Shown: piece by piece, positions 1 through 11,063 of the stretch | Layout: every line of letters begins with the position of its first letter | Position numbering within the stretch: position 1 is the stretch's first letter | NCBI RefSeq assembly: GCF_034424155.1 | Contig: NZ_CP139992.1 | Span: 3,798,012-3,862,011 of the forward strand | Reading direction: 5' to 3' | From: Hafnia alvei | GTDB lineage: Bacteria; Pseudomonadota; Gammaproteobacteria; Enterobacterales; Enterobacteriaceae | DNA: 64,000 nucleotides | Notes under the pieces: generated by a model | The model's input: the letters and a program-made list of their open reading frames with translations, nothing else | Told to the model about the DNA's origin: nothing | The model's database searches: none | Position numbers and translations under genes: made by a program

Positions 1-881
1 ATAAATGTCCCTATTTCTATTTTTCAGATCTGGTTGTGGGGGAAACTACCTGCGACGGAAAGAAAAAAATGTATGAGTACATGGCCGAGTTCAAACCAGT
101 CCATGTCATGCAGTTACCAAACAGCGCCAGCGATGACGCTTCACGTGCGCTATGGCGAGCTGAGATTTTGCGGTTGCAGGCCACGCTCGAACAGCAGTTT
201 GGCCGTAAAATTAGCGAGCACGATCTGCGTGCGGCCATTGCGCTAAAAAACCAAGAGCGTGAAGCCTTATCCTCTTTTTATCGTTTGGGCCAACTAAACC
301 CTCCCGCCCTATCCGGGGTGGAAATCCTTAAAGTCGTGTACGGCGCCACCTTCAAATTCGATAAAAATGCGCTGATCGACGAACTCAATGCCTTAACGGC
401 AAAAGTGCGGCAAGAATACGAGCAAGGCAAACGTCTTGAGCCACGCCCTCGCATTTTGATTACCGGCTGTCCAATCGGCGGTGCGGCGGAAAAAGTGGTT
501 CGTGCCATCGAAGAAAACGGTGGTTGGGTGGTGGGCTATGAAAACTGCACCGGTGCGAAAGCCACTGAGATGCAGGTTAACGAAGAAGGCGACGTGTACG
601 ACGCATTAACCGACAAGTATCTGGCGATTGGCTGCTCCTGCATTTCCCCCAATACCCAGCGCCTGAATCTGCTGAGCCAGATGATTGACGAGTATCAGGC
701 CGACGGCGTTATCGACGTTATCCTTCAGGCCTGCCATACCTACGCGGTGGAGTCTCTCGCCATCAAACGGCATGTGCGCCAGCAGCATGATATTCCTTAT
801 ATGGCGATCGAAACGGACTACTCCAACTCCGATATCGGCCAGTTGAATACCCGCGTGAGTGCGTTTATCGAAATGATGTAA
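1..881 (+). CDS. yjiM: YjiM, 2-hydroxyacyl-CoA dehydratase-like protein (5' truncated by window edge)
   Basis: The reading frame is already open at base 3 and reads KCPYFYFSDLVVGETTCDGK, the interior of YjiM, so roughly the first 100 residues lie outside the window. It belongs to the HgdB/HgdC-type D-component family (double-cubane or [4Fe-4S] proteins related to 2-hydroxyglutaryl-CoA dehydratase). Visible cysteines include CPYF, TCDGKKK, ITGCPIGG, GYENCTG, GCSC and QACHTY, the expected cluster ligands. yjiL follows 10 bases later with a good Shine-Dalgarno between them, so the two are probably cotranscribed and the YjiL ATPase is the likely electron-donating activator. The physiological substrate is not known to me. 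An internal GTG at 36 is not the real start. Confidence 0.9.
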   Translation, partial: KCPYFYFSDLVVGETTCDGKKKMYEYMAEFKPVHVMQLPNSASDDASRALWRAEILRLQATLEQQFGRKISEHDLRAAIALKNQEREALSSFYRLGQLNPPALSGVEILKVVYGATFKFDKNALIDELNALTAKVRQEYEQGKRLEPRPRILITGCPIGGAAEKVVRAIEENGGWVVGYENCTGAKATEMQVNEEGDVYDALTDKYLAIGCSCISPNTQRLNLLSQMIDEYQADGVIDVILQACHTYAVESLAIKRHVRQQHDIPYMAIETDYSNSDIGQLNTRVSAFIEMM

Positions 882-891
882 GGAGCAGCGC

Positions 892-1680
892 GTGAGTTTA
901 AGTATTGGCATAGACTCTGGATCTACGGCCACCAAAGGGATTTTAATGAGCGCCGCTAACGGCGGTGAGATCCTGCGCCGTTTTCTCGGGCCCACGTCGT
1001 TTCGCCCGCAGGACACCATTGATGAGGCGTGGTCACAGCTGAGTGCAAATCTAAGTGAGCGTCCCATGCTCACGCTCACCGGCTATGGACGTGCCTTGGT
1101 AGACTACGCCGATAAGCAGGTAACAGAAATTACCTGCCATGGCATAGGCGCACGGTTTTTGTGCCCTACCGCTCATACGGTTATCGACATTGGTGGGCAA
1201 GACAGCAAAGTGATTCATCTGGATAGGGATGGAAGCCTCACTGACTTTCTGATGAACGATAAGTGTGCCGCAGGAACTGGGCGCTTTCTCGAAGTGATAT
1301 CTCGCACGCTAGGCACCGAGGTCAGCCTGTTGGATAAACTGGTTGCTGGCGTAGCTCCGCATCCAATTTCCAGCATGTGTACGGTTTTCGCCGAGTCAGA
1401 AGTTATCAGCCTGCGTTCTGCTGGCGTGGAACCTGAGGCTATTTTATCCGGCATCGTTTATGCCATGGCGCGCCGCAGCGCCAATTTTATTGGCCGACTC
1501 GGCGTGCGCCCGACGATCTTATTTACCGGGGGCGTAAGCCATTGTGACGCGTTTCGCCTGCATCTTACTGAAGCGCTAGACACCGAGGTAAAAACGCATC
1601 CTGATGCCCAGTTTGCAGGGGCACTCGGCGCTGCGCTGGTTGGTGGTCGCCAGAAAAAGAGAGGCCTGCATGGAGGATGA
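892..1680 (+). CDS. yjiL: YjiL, ATP-dependent activator of YjiM-type dehydratase (HgdC family)
   Basis: 262 residues. It starts at GTG 892 preceded by TAAGGAGC. The N-terminus GIDSGSTATKGIL and the later VIDIGGQDSK and FTGGV segments are the phosphate and adenosine loops of the ASKHA (actin/hexokinase/Hsp70) fold. NDKCAAGTGRFLE and SMCTVFAESEV carry the two cysteines that in HgdC-type activators bind a [4Fe-4S] cluster between two subunits. By family knowledge it hydrolyses ATP to drive an electron into the partner, here presumably YjiM. Its stop codon lies inside the start of the next gene (11-base overlap), implying translational coupling. Confidence 0.9.
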   Translation: MSLSIGIDSGSTATKGILMSAANGGEILRRFLGPTSFRPQDTIDEAWSQLSANLSERPMLTLTGYGRALVDYADKQVTEITCHGIGARFLCPTAHTVIDIGGQDSKVIHLDRDGSLTDFLMNDKCAAGTGRFLEVISRTLGTEVSLLDKLVAGVAPHPISSMCTVFAESEVISLRSAGVEPEAILSGIVYAMARRSANFIGRLGVRPTILFTGGVSHCDAFRLHLTEALDTEVKTHPDAQFAGALGAALVGGRQKKRGLHGG

Positions 1681-1918
1681 ATACCTTTTTTTGTTCCACA
1701 GCACGCTAGGAGTGGTGCGCTTGAAAAAACGGCTTCAGGCACATAACGTGGCGTTTAAGGTCGCAGATATTCCACGCCAACTAAGCAGCGGCTGCGGGTT
1801 GAGTATCCGGCTATGCTGCCCCAAGCCTGAATTGTCACAATGGTGGGTTGATGGGGAAACATCGGCGATTTTTCGCTGCGAGGGTGAGACGTACCACGCG
1901 GTCTCGCTAGACGCGTAA
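1670..1918 (+). CDS. DUF3343 small protein (putative Se/S-carrier-like)
   Basis: 82 residues from ATG 1670, overlapping the end of yjiL by 11 bases. The protein begins MEDEYLFLFHSTLGVVRLKK and contains SSGCGLSIRL followed by a CC pair, matching my recollection of the DUF3343 family, described in domain databases as putative Se/S-carrier-like. An upstream start at 1604 is unlikely because it would lie deep inside yjiL. Family function is unproven. The genetic link to YjiML suggests a sulfur or redox role for the iron-sulfur dehydratase-like pair, which is inference. It ends just before a strong bidirectional terminator. Confidence 0.75.
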   Translation: MEDEYLFLFHSTLGVVRLKKRLQAHNVAFKVADIPRQLSSGCGLSIRLCCPKPELSQWWVDGETSAIFRCEGETYHAVSLDA

Positions 1919-1925
1919 ATCGACA

Positions 1926-1963
1926 TAAAAAAGCCCGCAATAAATTATTGCGGGCTTTTTTTC
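1926..1963. terminator. Bidirectional rho-independent terminator
   Basis: AAAAAAGCCCGCAATAA, a short loop, then TTATTGCGGGCTTTTTTT. The hairpin has A and T runs on both sides and sits between the convergent DUF3343 gene and djlA, so it can stop both transcripts. Confidence 0.9.
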
Positions 1964-1973
1964 GGCTAAAGGA

Positions 1974-2810
1974 TTACTTGAACCCTTTTTCCTTCTTAAT
2001 TAAATCGTAAGCAGCCTGAATTTCTTGCGCTTTCTGTTTAGCCATTTCCATCATTTCCGGCGGCAAACCTTTCGCCACCAGCTTATCGGGATGGTGCTCG
2101 CTCATCAGCTTGCGGTACGCACGTTTGATCGTCGTAGCATCATCGTTTGGCTTAACACCTAGCACTTTGCAAGCATCCGCCAACGTCGGCCCACTTTGGC
2201 GCTGATAGCCACCACCGTATCCGCCTTGCTGCTGATACTGCCCTTGCTGCTGGTAGCCGCCGCCAAACTGGCGTCCGCCCTCCATCATGCTCAGGAACTG
2301 ATCAAACTGAATACGCGAGAAGCCAAGCTCTTCGGCGATGACATACAGCACCGCGCGCTCATTGGGATGCAAAGAACCATCGGCAAACGCGGCCTGTAGC
2401 TGGATCTCCAAGAACATACGGATGAGATCGACACGCCCAAAGCAGATGCTGCGCAATTCCCGCAGCTTTTCACGCAGGGGAAAATCGGCCTGCTTGCCTT
2501 CGCGAAACGCCTGCTGCGCCGCCGTTCTTGCCGCACCATGCAACTGCATTCTTTCCATCAGCGCACTGGCAACATGAATATCGGCTTCGGTTACACGCCC
2601 TTTCGACTTGGTTAAATGCCCCATTACCTGAAACGTCGTGCTAAAAAATAGAGCCTGTCGCTGCGCTTGGTTAGAAAAGTAGCCACTACTTCTCACCTGA
2701 CGCGACTTATCTATCATATGGCCAATAAGTAGCCCTAACACGACGCCCCAAAAGCCCGTTCCTGACATTAGACCAAGAACTAATCCGATTAATTTACCCC
2801 AATACTGCAT
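1974..2810 (-). CDS. djlA: DjlA, membrane-anchored DnaJ-like co-chaperone
   Basis: 278 residues. A single hydrophobic N-terminal helix (about residues 6-31) anchors it in the inner membrane. A TerB-like central region follows, then a Gly/Gln-rich linker (about 178-208, repeats of GGYQQQ type), and a C-terminal J domain with the HPD motif near residue 240 that stimulates DnaK ATPase. In E. coli DjlA influences the Rcs envelope stress and capsule pathway. It is divergent from lptD, as in E. coli. DnaK itself is encoded at 35677-37587. Confidence 0.95.
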   Translation of the reverse strand: MQYWGKLIGLVLGLMSGTGFWGVVLGLLIGHMIDKSRQVRSSGYFSNQAQRQALFFSTTFQVMGHLTKSKGRVTEADIHVASALMERMQLHGAARTAAQQAFREGKQADFPLREKLRELRSICFGRVDLIRMFLEIQLQAAFADGSLHPNERAVLYVIAEELGFSRIQFDQFLSMMEGGRQFGGGYQQQGQYQQQGGYGGGYQRQSGPTLADACKVLGVKPNDDATTIKRAYRKLMSEHHPDKLVAKGLPPEMMEMAKQKAQEIQAAYDLIKKEKGFK

Positions 2811-2993
2811 ATCGTCCTCAATTCATCATGCCGAGGGACATAATTTGCTTTATCATACCTGTCATTTATTCTGACGCCTAACGACAGCAACCAAGAATGC
2901 GTCAATTTAACACTAGCGCAACGCTAAGGGGTGATATAGTCTCTGAGCGTTCGCTGCTCGACGCCTCTGATGACGGAACTTCTGAAACCGCGT

Positions 2994-5360
2994 ATGAAAA
3001 AAAGTATTCCAACACTGGTTGCCACCTTGGTTTGGTCGGCACTCTATAGCCAGAACGCTCTGGCCGATCTTGCTGAGCAATGCTTGCTCGGCGTGCCTAT
3101 GTATAACAAACCACTGGTATCCGGCAATCCAAATGATTTACCGGTGCATATTCAAGCCGATAAAAGCGACGCAAATTATCCCGATAATGCGGTGTTCAGC
3201 GGAAACGTGAACATTGAGCAGGGTAATAGCACGCTGACAGCCGATCAGGTTCAGCTCGATCAGAAGTTTCTTAAAGATAAACCCGATCCGCTGCGCACGG
3301 TCACTGCAACCGGCAACGTTAACTATTCAGATAATCAGGTCAAACTGAAAGGCCCGAACGCGTGGTCAAATCTGAATAACAAAGACACTAACGTATGGCA
3401 GGGTGATTATCAGTTCGTGGGTCGCCAAGGTCGAGGCACCGCGGATTTAATGAAAACCCGCGCCGAGAACCGTTACACCATTTTAGAAAACGGGACCTTT
3501 ACGTCCTGTTTGCCTGGCGATAATAGCTGGAGCGTTGCAGGTTCTGAAATCATTCAGGATCGGCAGGAAGAAGTGGCAGAGATTTGGAACGCGCGCTTTA
3601 AAATTGGCGGAGTTCCGGTTTTCTATAGCCCTTACCTGCAGCTCCCTATCGGTGACAAACGTCGCTCCGGCTTCTTACTCCCTGATTTTAAATATTCCAG
3701 CAGCGATGGCGTTGAGTTTAGCCTGCCATGGTATTGGAACATCGCCCCTCAGGTCGATGCCACCATTACGCCACACTACATGGAAAACCGCGGTCTGCAA
3801 TTGCAGAACGAGTTCCGCTATCTGACCGTAGCGGGTGCAGGTTTGATGGAGCTGGACTGGTTAAACAAAGATAAACAGTACGCTGACGATCGTCTGGATA
3901 AAAATAATATCTCTGACGCGGAAAAAGATAAAAAACGCTGGTTGTTCTACTGGCAACACAGCGGCGTGATGGACAAGGTGTGGCGATTCAACGTCGACTA
4001 CACCAAAGTGAGCGATCCTTACTACTTTAACGATCTGGATTCGACTCACGGCTCCAGCACCGATGGCTATGCGACGCAGAAATTCAGCGTGGGCTACGCC
4101 GAGCAAAACTGGAACGCAACGCTATCCACCACGCAGTTCCAGGTGTTTGCTGATGCCGGTAATACAAACGCATACCGTGCTGAGCCACAGCTAGATTTGA
4201 ACTACTACAAAAACGATATCGGGCCGTTTGACCTGCATTTGTATGGTCAAGCCGTTAAATTTACCAACGAAAGCGATACTCAGCCTGAAGCCGATCGTTA
4301 TCACTTTGAACCGACTCTTGACCTTCCTTGGTCAAACGGCTGGGCCAGTGTGAATACCGAAACTAAGCTGTTGGCAACGCATTATCAGCAGACGCTGCCG
4401 GATAACAACAGCAACTTTAGCGATCTTAAAGACTCGGTAAACCGCGTTATGCCAGAGTTGAAAGTCGACGGAAAAATCACCTTCGACCGGGATATGGACT
4501 GGGCTGAGGGCTACACCCAAACGCTGGAACCTCGTGCTCAGTACCTGTATATCCCATACCGCGATCAAAGCGATATTGGCGTTTATGACTCAACGCTGTT
4601 GCAGATGGACTATACCGGTCTGTTCCGTGACCGTATCTATAGTGGTCTAGACCGTATTGCCTCCGCCAACCAGATGTCTACCGGCTTAACCACGCGTATC
4701 TATGATGATGCGTTGGTAGAACGCTTTAACGCCTCTCTGGGGCAGATCTACTACTTCGAACGCTCACGTACCGGTGATGAAACGCTATCTACCGATAAAG
4801 ATAAAGACACCGGTAGCCTCGTTTGGGCGGGGGATTCTTATTGGAAAATTACCGATCATTGGGGTATCCGTGGCGGCTTGCAGTATGACACCCGTCTAAA
4901 CAGCGTCGCGCTGGGCGATGCGGTCATGGAATATCGTAAGGATGCCGAAACGATGGTTCAGTTGAACTATCGTTACGCTAGCCCTGAATATGTCACCGCG
5001 ATGATCCCACGTTATGCCAATAACGATCTGTATAACCAAGGGATTAGCCAAGTGGGCGCAACGGGGAGTATTCCTGTCGCCGATCGTTGGGCATTGGTGG
5101 CTGCGTACTACTACGATACCAACGCGAATCAAACCGCGGATTCTCTGGTTGGTCTTCAGTACAACACCTGTTGCTGGTCTGTTGGTGTAAACTACGAGCG
5201 TAAAATCACCTCTTGGGATTCTACCGCCTCTCAGCCAAACAGTAAGTACGACAACAAGTTCTCGTTCACCTTCGCACTGCGTGGATTGGGCACGAATTAC
5301 AGCTTGGGTACGGCAGACATGCTGCAAAAAGGTATCTTGCCTTACCAGCGTGCTTTCTAA
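2994..5360 (+). CDS. lptD: LptD, LPS-assembly outer-membrane protein
   Basis: 788 residues from ATG 2994. The earlier in-frame start at 2970 would place non-signal residues before the signal peptide, so MKKSIPTLV is preferred. A signal peptide ends around ...NALA, followed by DLAEQC. An N-terminal OstA/LptA-like periplasmic domain comes next, then the beta-barrel. Paired cysteines are visible near the N-terminus (EQCLLG, TSCLPG) and the C-terminus (YNTCCWS), the residues that form the essential interdomain disulfides in E. coli. It inserts lipopolysaccharide in the outer leaflet together with LptE. It heads the lptD-surA-pdxA-rsmA-apaGH cluster, and SurA, encoded next, chaperones this barrel. 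Confidence 0.97.
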   Translation: MKKSIPTLVATLVWSALYSQNALADLAEQCLLGVPMYNKPLVSGNPNDLPVHIQADKSDANYPDNAVFSGNVNIEQGNSTLTADQVQLDQKFLKDKPDPLRTVTATGNVNYSDNQVKLKGPNAWSNLNNKDTNVWQGDYQFVGRQGRGTADLMKTRAENRYTILENGTFTSCLPGDNSWSVAGSEIIQDRQEEVAEIWNARFKIGGVPVFYSPYLQLPIGDKRRSGFLLPDFKYSSSDGVEFSLPWYWNIAPQVDATITPHYMENRGLQLQNEFRYLTVAGAGLMELDWLNKDKQYADDRLDKNNISDAEKDKKRWLFYWQHSGVMDKVWRFNVDYTKVSDPYYFNDLDSTHGSSTDGYATQKFSVGYAEQNWNATLSTTQFQVFADAGNTNAYRAEPQLDLNYYKNDIGPFDLHLYGQAVKFTNESDTQPEADRYHFEPTLDLPWSNGWASVNTETKLLATHYQQTLPDNNSNFSDLKDSVNRVMPELKVDGKITFDRDMDWAEGYTQTLEPRAQYLYIPYRDQSDIGVYDSTLLQMDYTGLFRDRIYSGLDRIASANQMSTGLTTRIYDDALVERFNASLGQIYYFERSRTGDETLSTDKDKDTGSLVWAGDSYWKITDHWGIRGGLQYDTRLNSVALGDAVMEYRKDAETMVQLNYRYASPEYVTAMIPRYANNDLYNQGISQVGATGSIPVADRWALVAAYYYDTNANQTADSLVGLQYNTCCWSVGVNYERKITSWDSTASQPNSKYDNKFSFTFALRGLGTNYSLGTADMLQKGILPYQRAF

Positions 5361-5468
5361 CATTTTGCGATTTTTGTGGTCTAATCACTACCTAGTTGTA
5401 GCTTGATTAGTAAAAGCAGAGTTTTGACATTAACCCGCAGCAATGCGGATTGGACAAATGGAAAAGGT

Positions 5469-6767
5469 ATGAAGAACTGGAGAACGCTGATCCTCGGTGT
5501 GGCATTCTGTGCCAACACTGCGTTTGCAGCCCCTCAAGTCGTTGATAAAGTAGCCGCTGTGGTTGATAACGGTGTGGTGCTGGAAAGTGACGTCGATGGT
5601 CTGATGCAATCCGTAAAACTGAACGCGCGTGAAGCAGGTCAGCAACTGCCTGATGATGACACATTACGTCACCAGATCCTCGAGCGTCTGATCATGGATA
5701 ACATTCAGCTGCAGATGGCGAAAAAGATGGGCATCAATATGACCGATGCCGACGTCGATCGTGCGATTGGTAACATTGCTCAGCAAAACAACATGTCGAT
5801 GGATCAGATGCGTAGCCGTTTGGCCGCCGATGGGATTAACTATAAAACCTATCGCGAGCAGATCCGTAAAGAGATGCTGATTTCTGAAGTGCGTAACAAT
5901 GAAGTTCGCCGCCGCGTGACGATTCTTCCGCAGGAAGTTGAAGCGTTAGCTAAACAAGTTGGATCGCAGAACGGCGCTGATACCGAGCTTAACCTCAGCC
6001 ACATCCTGATTGCTCTGCCGGAAAATCCATCTCAGCAGCAGGTTGACGACGCAGAACAACAGGCTCGTCAGTTGACTGACCAACTGAACAAAGGTGCTGA
6101 TTTTGGCAAGATGGCAGTAAGTTATTCCGCAGACTCTCAGGCGCTGAAAGGCGGCCAAATGGGCTGGGGAAAAATTCAGGAACTGCCTTCACTGTTTGCG
6201 GCTGCACTGCAAACGGCTAAAAAAGGTGACATCATTGGCCCAATCCGCTCCGGCGTTGGTTTCCATATCCTAAAAGTAAATGACGTTCGTGGCGGTCAGG
6301 CTAATGTGTCTGTTACCGAAGTTCATGCTCGTCATATTTTGCTACGCCCTTCTCCGGTGATGACCGACGATCAGGCTCGTGCAAAACTGCAGGAAGTTGC
6401 CCAGCAGATTAAGAACAAGCAGATCACCTTTGATGAAGCCGCGCGTGCTATTTCTCAGGATCCAGGATCAGCACTGAAAGGTGGCGATCTCGGTTGGGCT
6501 GTTCCGACCATGTATGACCCTGCTTTCCGCGATGCGTTAATGAAGCTGCAAAAAGGCGAATTAAGCGCACCGGTTCACTCTTCATTTGGCTGGCATTTGA
6601 TTCAACTGATGGATACGCGCCAAGTTGACCGCACCGATGATGCACAGAAAGATCGCGCATATCGCATGCTGTTCAACCGCAAGTTTGCGGAAGAAGCACA
6701 GACTTGGATGCAGGAAGAGCGTGCCAGCGCTTATGTAAAAATTATTGATGGTAGCAATGCCCAGTAA
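5469..6767 (+). CDS. surA: SurA, periplasmic chaperone and peptidyl-prolyl isomerase
   Basis: 432 residues from ATG 5469, which follows GGAAAAGG. An upstream in-frame start at 5403 would precede the signal peptide [20 protein letters not shown] and is rejected. The order is signal peptide, N-terminal chaperone module, two parvulin domains (each with the LSHILI/ARHILL and GG.LGW/GGQMGW signatures, roughly 175-275 and 285-385), and a C-terminal helix. It escorts outer-membrane proteins, including LptD encoded upstream, to the Bam complex. Its last codons overlap the start of pdxA, giving coupled translation. Confidence 0.97.
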   Translation: MKNWRTLILGVAFCANTAFAAPQVVDKVAAVVDNGVVLESDVDGLMQSVKLNAREAGQQLPDDDTLRHQILERLIMDNIQLQMAKKMGINMTDADVDRAIGNIAQQNNMSMDQMRSRLAADGINYKTYREQIRKEMLISEVRNNEVRRRVTILPQEVEALAKQVGSQNGADTELNLSHILIALPENPSQQQVDDAEQQARQLTDQLNKGADFGKMAVSYSADSQALKGGQMGWGKIQELPSLFAAALQTAKKGDIIGPIRSGVGFHILKVNDVRGGQANVSVTEVHARHILLRPSPVMTDDQARAKLQEVAQQIKNKQITFDEAARAISQDPGSALKGGDLGWAVPTMYDPAFRDALMKLQKGELSAPVHSSFGWHLIQLMDTRQVDRTDDAQKDRAYRMLFNRKFAEEAQTWMQEERASAYVKIIDGSNAQ

Positions 6768-7764
6768 TCATACACATGACACGTTTCGTGTCGTTATAAC
6801 CCCCGGTGAACCTGCCGGGGTGGGGCCGGATTTGGTAATCGCTCTTGCTCAACAGGCTTGGCCTGCTGAGTTGGTAGTGTGCGCCGATCCGGCTTTGTTG
6901 CTTGAACGCGCCGCATTATTGCAACTGCCGCTGACGCTGCGAGAATATCAGCCTGATGTCCCCGCTCAGCCGCAAGCAGATAAAACGCTGACCATTCTGC
7001 CCATCAAGCTGCACAGCAAAGCTTTGCCTGGGCAACTTGATGTTAATAATGGTGCCTACGTGGTGGATACGCTGGCGCGAGCATGCGATGGCTGCCTGAG
7101 CGGTGAATTCGCGGCGCTCATCACCGGCCCCGTGCATAAAGGCATTATTAATGACTCTGGTGTGCCTTTCACTGGCCACACCGAGTTCTTCGCCGAACGT
7201 AGCCATCGCGATCGCGTGGTGATGATGCTGGCGACGGAAGAGTTGCGTGTGGCATTAGCCACCACCCATCTTCCACTACTTGATGTGCCTGCGGCGATTA
7301 CGCCACAAACGCTCACTGAAGTTATCACGATCCTAGATCATGATTTACGTACCAAATTTGGTATCGATGAACCGCAAATTTACGTCTGTGGCCTCAACCC
7401 CCACGCGGGTGAAGGCGGTCATATGGGACGTGAAGAAATTGATGTGATTATTCCGACGCTTGAGTCACTGCGTCAACAGGGTATTCACCTGATTGGGCCC
7501 TTGCCCGCTGATACACTATTCCAGCCTAAATATCTGGAGCACGCCGATGCCGTTTTGGCGATGTATCACGATCAAGGCCTGCCGGTGTTAAAATACCAAG
7601 GCTTCGGCCGCGCTGTGAATATTACGTTGGGGCTGCCGTTTATCCGCACCTCCGTCGATCACGGCACCGCGCTGGATCTGGCTGCTACTGGCATCGCTGA
7701 TGTGGGTAGTTTCAGAACAGCATTAAATCTCGCTATTAAAATGATAAATAACAGTAATGAATAA
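6757..7764 (+). CDS. pdxA: PdxA, 4-hydroxythreonine-4-phosphate dehydrogenase
   Basis: About 335 residues. NAD-dependent oxidation of 4-hydroxythreonine 4-phosphate in the DXP-dependent pyridoxal phosphate pathway. [43 protein letters not shown] and [16 protein letters not shown] are hallmark segments; the histidines in the last three are metal ligands. Starts at 6748 and 6757 are both possible and both overlap surA. I chose 6757 because the homologous protein starts shortly before RVVITPG. The gene overlaps rsmA by 8 bases at its 3' end. Confidence 0.95.
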   Translation: MPSNHTHDTFRVVITPGEPAGVGPDLVIALAQQAWPAELVVCADPALLLERAALLQLPLTLREYQPDVPAQPQADKTLTILPIKLHSKALPGQLDVNNGAYVVDTLARACDGCLSGEFAALITGPVHKGIINDSGVPFTGHTEFFAERSHRDRVVMMLATEELRVALATTHLPLLDVPAAITPQTLTEVITILDHDLRTKFGIDEPQIYVCGLNPHAGEGGHMGREEIDVIIPTLESLRQQGIHLIGPLPADTLFQPKYLEHADAVLAMYHDQGLPVLKYQGFGRAVNITLGLPFIRTSVDHGTALDLAATGIADVGSFRTALNLAIKMINNSNE

Positions 7765-8569
7765 CAGAGTTCACCAAGGCCATCTGGCTCGTAAACGTTT
7801 TGGACAAAACTTCCTGACCGATCAGTATGTGATCGACAGCATTGTGTCCGCTATTCACCCAATGCCAGGCCAAGCCGTGGTTGAAATCGGCCCCGGTTTG
7901 GGCGCACTGACCGAGCCTGTTGCCGACCGCATGGACAAAATGACGGTTATCGAACTCGACCGCGATTTAGCCGCGCGACTAGCAACGCATCCGTTTATCA
8001 GCAGCAAACTTAACATTCGCCAGCAAGATGCGATGACCGTTGATTTTGGCGAACTGTCACGCGAGTTGGGCCAACCGATACGCGTATTTGGTAATCTGCC
8101 TTACAACATTTCAACGCCGTTGATGTTCCACCTGTTCACCTATACTGGAGCTATCAGCGACATGCATTTCATGTTGCAAAAAGAAGTGGTGAACCGTTTG
8201 GTTGCCGGGCCGAACAGTAAAGCCTATGGCCGTTTGACCGTTATGGCGCAATACTACTGTCAGGTTATTCCTGTACTGGAAGTTCCGCCAACGGCGTTCC
8301 GTCCAGCACCAAAGGTTGACTCAGCCGTGGTTCGTTTGATCCCACATGCGACTATTCCGCATCCGGTCAAAGACATCCGCGTGCTTAGCCGTATCACCAC
8401 AGAAGCTTTTAATCAGCGTCGCAAAACCGTACGCAATAGCTTGGGCCATCTTTTCACGCCAGAACAATTGACCGAGCTGGGTATCGATCCTGCTCAGCGT
8501 GCAGAGAACATCTCTGTCGAGAACTATTGCAAACTCGCCAACTGGCTGTGTGAGAAATCAGCAGAATAG
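7757..8569 (+). CDS. rsmA: RsmA (KsgA), 16S rRNA dimethyladenosine transferase
   Basis: 270 residues. It dimethylates the two adjacent adenosines of helix 45 near the 3' end of 16S rRNA using S-adenosylmethionine. [11 protein letters not shown] is the conserved start, [14 protein letters not shown] is the SAM-binding motif I, and FGNLPYNIS is the catalytic NLPY motif IV. Translation probably couples to pdxA through the 8-base overlap. The gap to apaG is 76 bases. Confidence 0.97.
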   Translation: MNNRVHQGHLARKRFGQNFLTDQYVIDSIVSAIHPMPGQAVVEIGPGLGALTEPVADRMDKMTVIELDRDLAARLATHPFISSKLNIRQQDAMTVDFGELSRELGQPIRVFGNLPYNISTPLMFHLFTYTGAISDMHFMLQKEVVNRLVAGPNSKAYGRLTVMAQYYCQVIPVLEVPPTAFRPAPKVDSAVVRLIPHATIPHPVKDIRVLSRITTEAFNQRRKTVRNSLGHLFTPEQLTELGIDPAQRAENISVENYCKLANWLCEKSAE

Positions 8570-8645
8570 TTGTGCAATATACCCTCTCTGTTTATCGGTG
8601 AGGGTATAGATCTCGCTGACAACGTCATAACGGGAGCCGTACATC

Positions 8646-9023
8646 ATGATTGATTCACCTCGTGTGTGTATTCAGGTACAAAGTGCCTATGCAGAAACCC
8701 AGTCTCTTCCCGATGAAGAGCGTTTTGTTTTCGCGTATACCATCACCATTAGGAATCTTGGACGATTCAATGTACAGCTCCTACGACGTTACTGGCTGAT
8801 TACCAACGGTAACGGGCGTCAGACTGAAGTTCAGGGCGAGGGCGTGATTGGCGAACAGCCGCTCATTCTGCCTAATAATGAGTTCCAATATACCAGCGGA
8901 GCCATTATTGAAACGCCTTGTGGCACCATGGAAGGACATTATGAAATGATCGATCATACTGGTCAGGAGTTTCGTATTGCCATACCCGTATTTCGTTTAG
9001 CTATCCCGACACTCATTAACTGA
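8646..9023 (+). CDS. apaG: ApaG, fibronectin-III-like protein of Co2+/Mg2+ efflux/ApaG family
   Basis: 125 residues, the usual ApaG length, starting at ATG 8646 after GGGAGCC. It is an all-beta protein with the conserved core [34 protein letters not shown] and [16 protein letters not shown]. The biochemical role remains uncertain. It almost always neighbours apaH, as here (17-base gap). Confidence 0.95.
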   Translation: MIDSPRVCIQVQSAYAETQSLPDEERFVFAYTITIRNLGRFNVQLLRRYWLITNGNGRQTEVQGEGVIGEQPLILPNNEFQYTSGAIIETPCGTMEGHYEMIDHTGQEFRIAIPVFRLAIPTLIN

Positions 9024-9040
9024 GCAAAACTGACTCATCT

Positions 9041-9880
9041 ATGTCTACATTATTGATTGGCGATGTCCACGGTTGCTATGAAGAGCTTCGTTCTTTATTG
9101 GCGCAGGTTGATTTTGATCCGGCTAAAGATACGCTGTGGCTAACCGGAGATCTGGTTGCTCGTGGCCCAGACTCGGTGGAAGTTCTACGCTATGTACAGT
9201 CGTTGGGCGATAGCGTTCGGATGGTGCTGGGTAATCACGATCTGCATCTTCTCGCCGTGTACGCAGGTATTAGCCGTAACAAGCCGAAAGATAAGATTAC
9301 CCCACTGCTCGACGCCCCTGATGCAGATAGCCTGATTAACTGGCTACGTCGCCAACCCGTACTTCAGGTCGACAACGAGCTTAAGCTGGTAATGGCGCAC
9401 GCGGGTATCAGCCCTCAGTGGGATATTGAGACTGCGCAGCTTTGTGCACGTGAAGTCGAAGCCGTGCTCAGCAGTGACAGCTATCCACTGTTTTTAAACG
9501 CGATGTATGGCGATATGCCAAACAGTTGGGTTGATGGACTCACCGGATTACAGCGCCTGCGTTTTTCAACCAACGCCTTAACGCGCATGCGTTACTGTTT
9601 CCCTGGTGGCGAACTGGATATGATCTGCAAAGATGCACCGGGCGAAGCGCCTTCACCGCTAAAACCATGGTTTAATTTGCCTAGCAAAGTATTGGATGAA
9701 GGTTACTCAATCGCCTTCGGGCATTGGGCATCACTGGAAGGGAAAGGCACTCCGCCGCAGGTCTATGCGCTGGATACCGGATGCTGCTGGGGTGGTGATT
9801 TAACCCTGCTTCGCTGGGAAGACAAACAGTATTTCACCCAACCCTCTCTACGACCTAAATCGATAGAAGAGTCCGCGTAA
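9041..9880 (+). CDS. apaH: ApaH, symmetrical diadenosine tetraphosphatase
   Basis: 279 residues. It hydrolyses Ap4A to two ADP and also removes Np4 caps from RNA in E. coli. Metallophosphatase motifs are in order: [29 protein letters not shown], then VMAHAGI and FGHWAS. It is the last gene of the lptD-apaH cluster and ends before a bidirectional terminator shared with folA. Confidence 0.97.
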   Translation: MSTLLIGDVHGCYEELRSLLAQVDFDPAKDTLWLTGDLVARGPDSVEVLRYVQSLGDSVRMVLGNHDLHLLAVYAGISRNKPKDKITPLLDAPDADSLINWLRRQPVLQVDNELKLVMAHAGISPQWDIETAQLCAREVEAVLSSDSYPLFLNAMYGDMPNSWVDGLTGLQRLRFSTNALTRMRYCFPGGELDMICKDAPGEAPSPLKPWFNLPSKVLDEGYSIAFGHWASLEGKGTPPQVYALDTGCCWGGDLTLLRWEDKQYFTQPSLRPKSIEESA

Positions 9881-9903
9881 TTAGCGTTCAATGATTTCAA
9901 AAC

Positions 9904-9939
9904 AAAAAAGCCCGCAGTCATATGCGGGCTTTTTTTTAT
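9904..9939. terminator. Bidirectional terminator between apaH and folA
   Basis: AAAAAAGCCCGCA, loop gtcata, TGCGGGCTTTTTTTT. A GC-rich stem with A and T tracts on each side lies between convergent genes. Confidence 0.9.
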
Positions 9940-9950
9940 CAGGCTGTCAC

Positions 9951-10433
9951 TTAGCGCTTGTGCAAGATCTCAAAGCAATAGCCGTGAGAGTTTGCGCTAT
10001 CCGCATCGTGAAACTCGCTAAATGAGGTTTCCCACTCATCGGGTTCATAGTCTGGGAAGTAGGTATCTCCGCCCACTTCAGCGTCAACGTGTGTTAAATA
10101 CATCCGTTGAGCTAGCGGCAGGAACTGAGAATAAATACTGCCACCGCCGATAACCATCACCTCTTCAACATCACCGGCAGCGGCAATTGCGGCCTCGGGT
10201 GAAGCAACCCATGTCACGCGATCATCATTGCCCGGCTGGCTGCTTAATACGATATTGTGACGCCCTGGCAGAGGCCGGCCAATGGATTCAAACGTCTTGC
10301 GTCCCATGATAACGGGCTTATCTAAAGTATTACGCTTAAACCACGCGAGATCGGCCGGTAAATGCCACGGCATCGCGTTTTCCATACCAATAACACGATC
10401 TGCTGCAAGCGCAGCAATTAGGCTGATATACAT
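9951..10433 (-). CDS. folA: FolA, dihydrofolate reductase
   Basis: 160 residues starting [16 protein letters not shown]; the ATG at 10433 gives the normal family length. It makes tetrahydrofolate with NADPH and is the trimethoprim target. [13 protein letters not shown] carries the catalytic acidic residue (Asp in LPADL). [15 protein letters not shown] and [15 protein letters not shown] are NADPH-binding segments. Confidence 0.97.
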   Translation of the reverse strand: MYISLIAALAADRVIGMENAMPWHLPADLAWFKRNTLDKPVIMGRKTFESIGRPLPGRHNIVLSSQPGNDDRVTWVASPEAAIAAAGDVEEVMVIGGGSIYSQFLPLAQRMYLTHVDAEVGGDTYFPDYEPDEWETSFSEFHDADSANSHGYCFEILHKR

Positions 10434-10589
10434 GTTGGTCGATCCTATCAAGTAGAAAAATTGCGCACACTATAAGTAAAGGGTTAGCGGGTGTCGATAG
10501 CCAGATGGCCTCATTTACACCCGCTTAAACTAACCCTCAGATAAAACAGCATTTCTACTTCAATTTTTCGCTTCTCAGACTCGCAAAAA

Positions 10590-11063
10590 CTAAACGCTTG
10601 GACGTTTGCGGTATAACCACAGTCCCGGAAGAGATAGGCCGATGGAAAGCGCGCCCACAATAAACGACGCTTTTAGAAAATTGGTGACCATGGTTTCAAA
10701 CAATGCATCGCTAAAGCCAAGGTGTGAAATTTTCACCACGGAAATCATCGCCGTGTAGGCATAGATACCGGGGAACATTGGGATCACGGCGGCGACGGTA
10801 AACACCTTAGGATGAGCAAGCAGCCTGCGCGACCACTGAATTCCCAGCACCCCGATCAATATCGCAGCCCCCAACGTTGCCCACTCGATATTTATCCCAA
10901 AGTGCATCATCACCATGCGTGAACCATGACCGATGGCACCCAATAACGCACAGTAGCGCAGCGCACGAACGGGAACATTAAATACCAACGCAAAACCCAC
11001 GGCAGGCACTGCGGCTAAAACCATGTCCTGCAACAATGCGAGCAATAAATCGATTATATCCAT
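10590..11063 (-). CDS. yjjB: YjjB, threonine/serine exporter family (ThrE C-terminal half)
   Basis: 157 residues with four to five hydrophobic segments. It is the small partner of the split ThrE/YjjPB system; YjjP ends 10 bases inside this gene's start. In E. coli YjjPB has been reported to contribute to succinate export. [20 protein letters not shown] is a conserved segment. It sits between folA and yjjP and is not found at this backbone position in E. coli, where yjjPB lies elsewhere. Confidence 0.9.
   Translation of the reverse strand: MDIIDLLLALLQDMVLAAVPAVGFALVFNVPVRALRYCALLGAIGHGSRMVMMHFGINIEWATLGAAILIGVLGIQWSRRLLAHPKVFTVAAVIPMFPGIYAYTAMISVVKISHLGFSDALFETMVTNFLKASFIVGALSIGLSLPGLWLYRKRPSV

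Noticed and set aside
2975-2981. GGAACTT as a sigma-E -35 for lptD
   Set aside because: A matching -10 would fall inside the lptD coding sequence, after the start codon.
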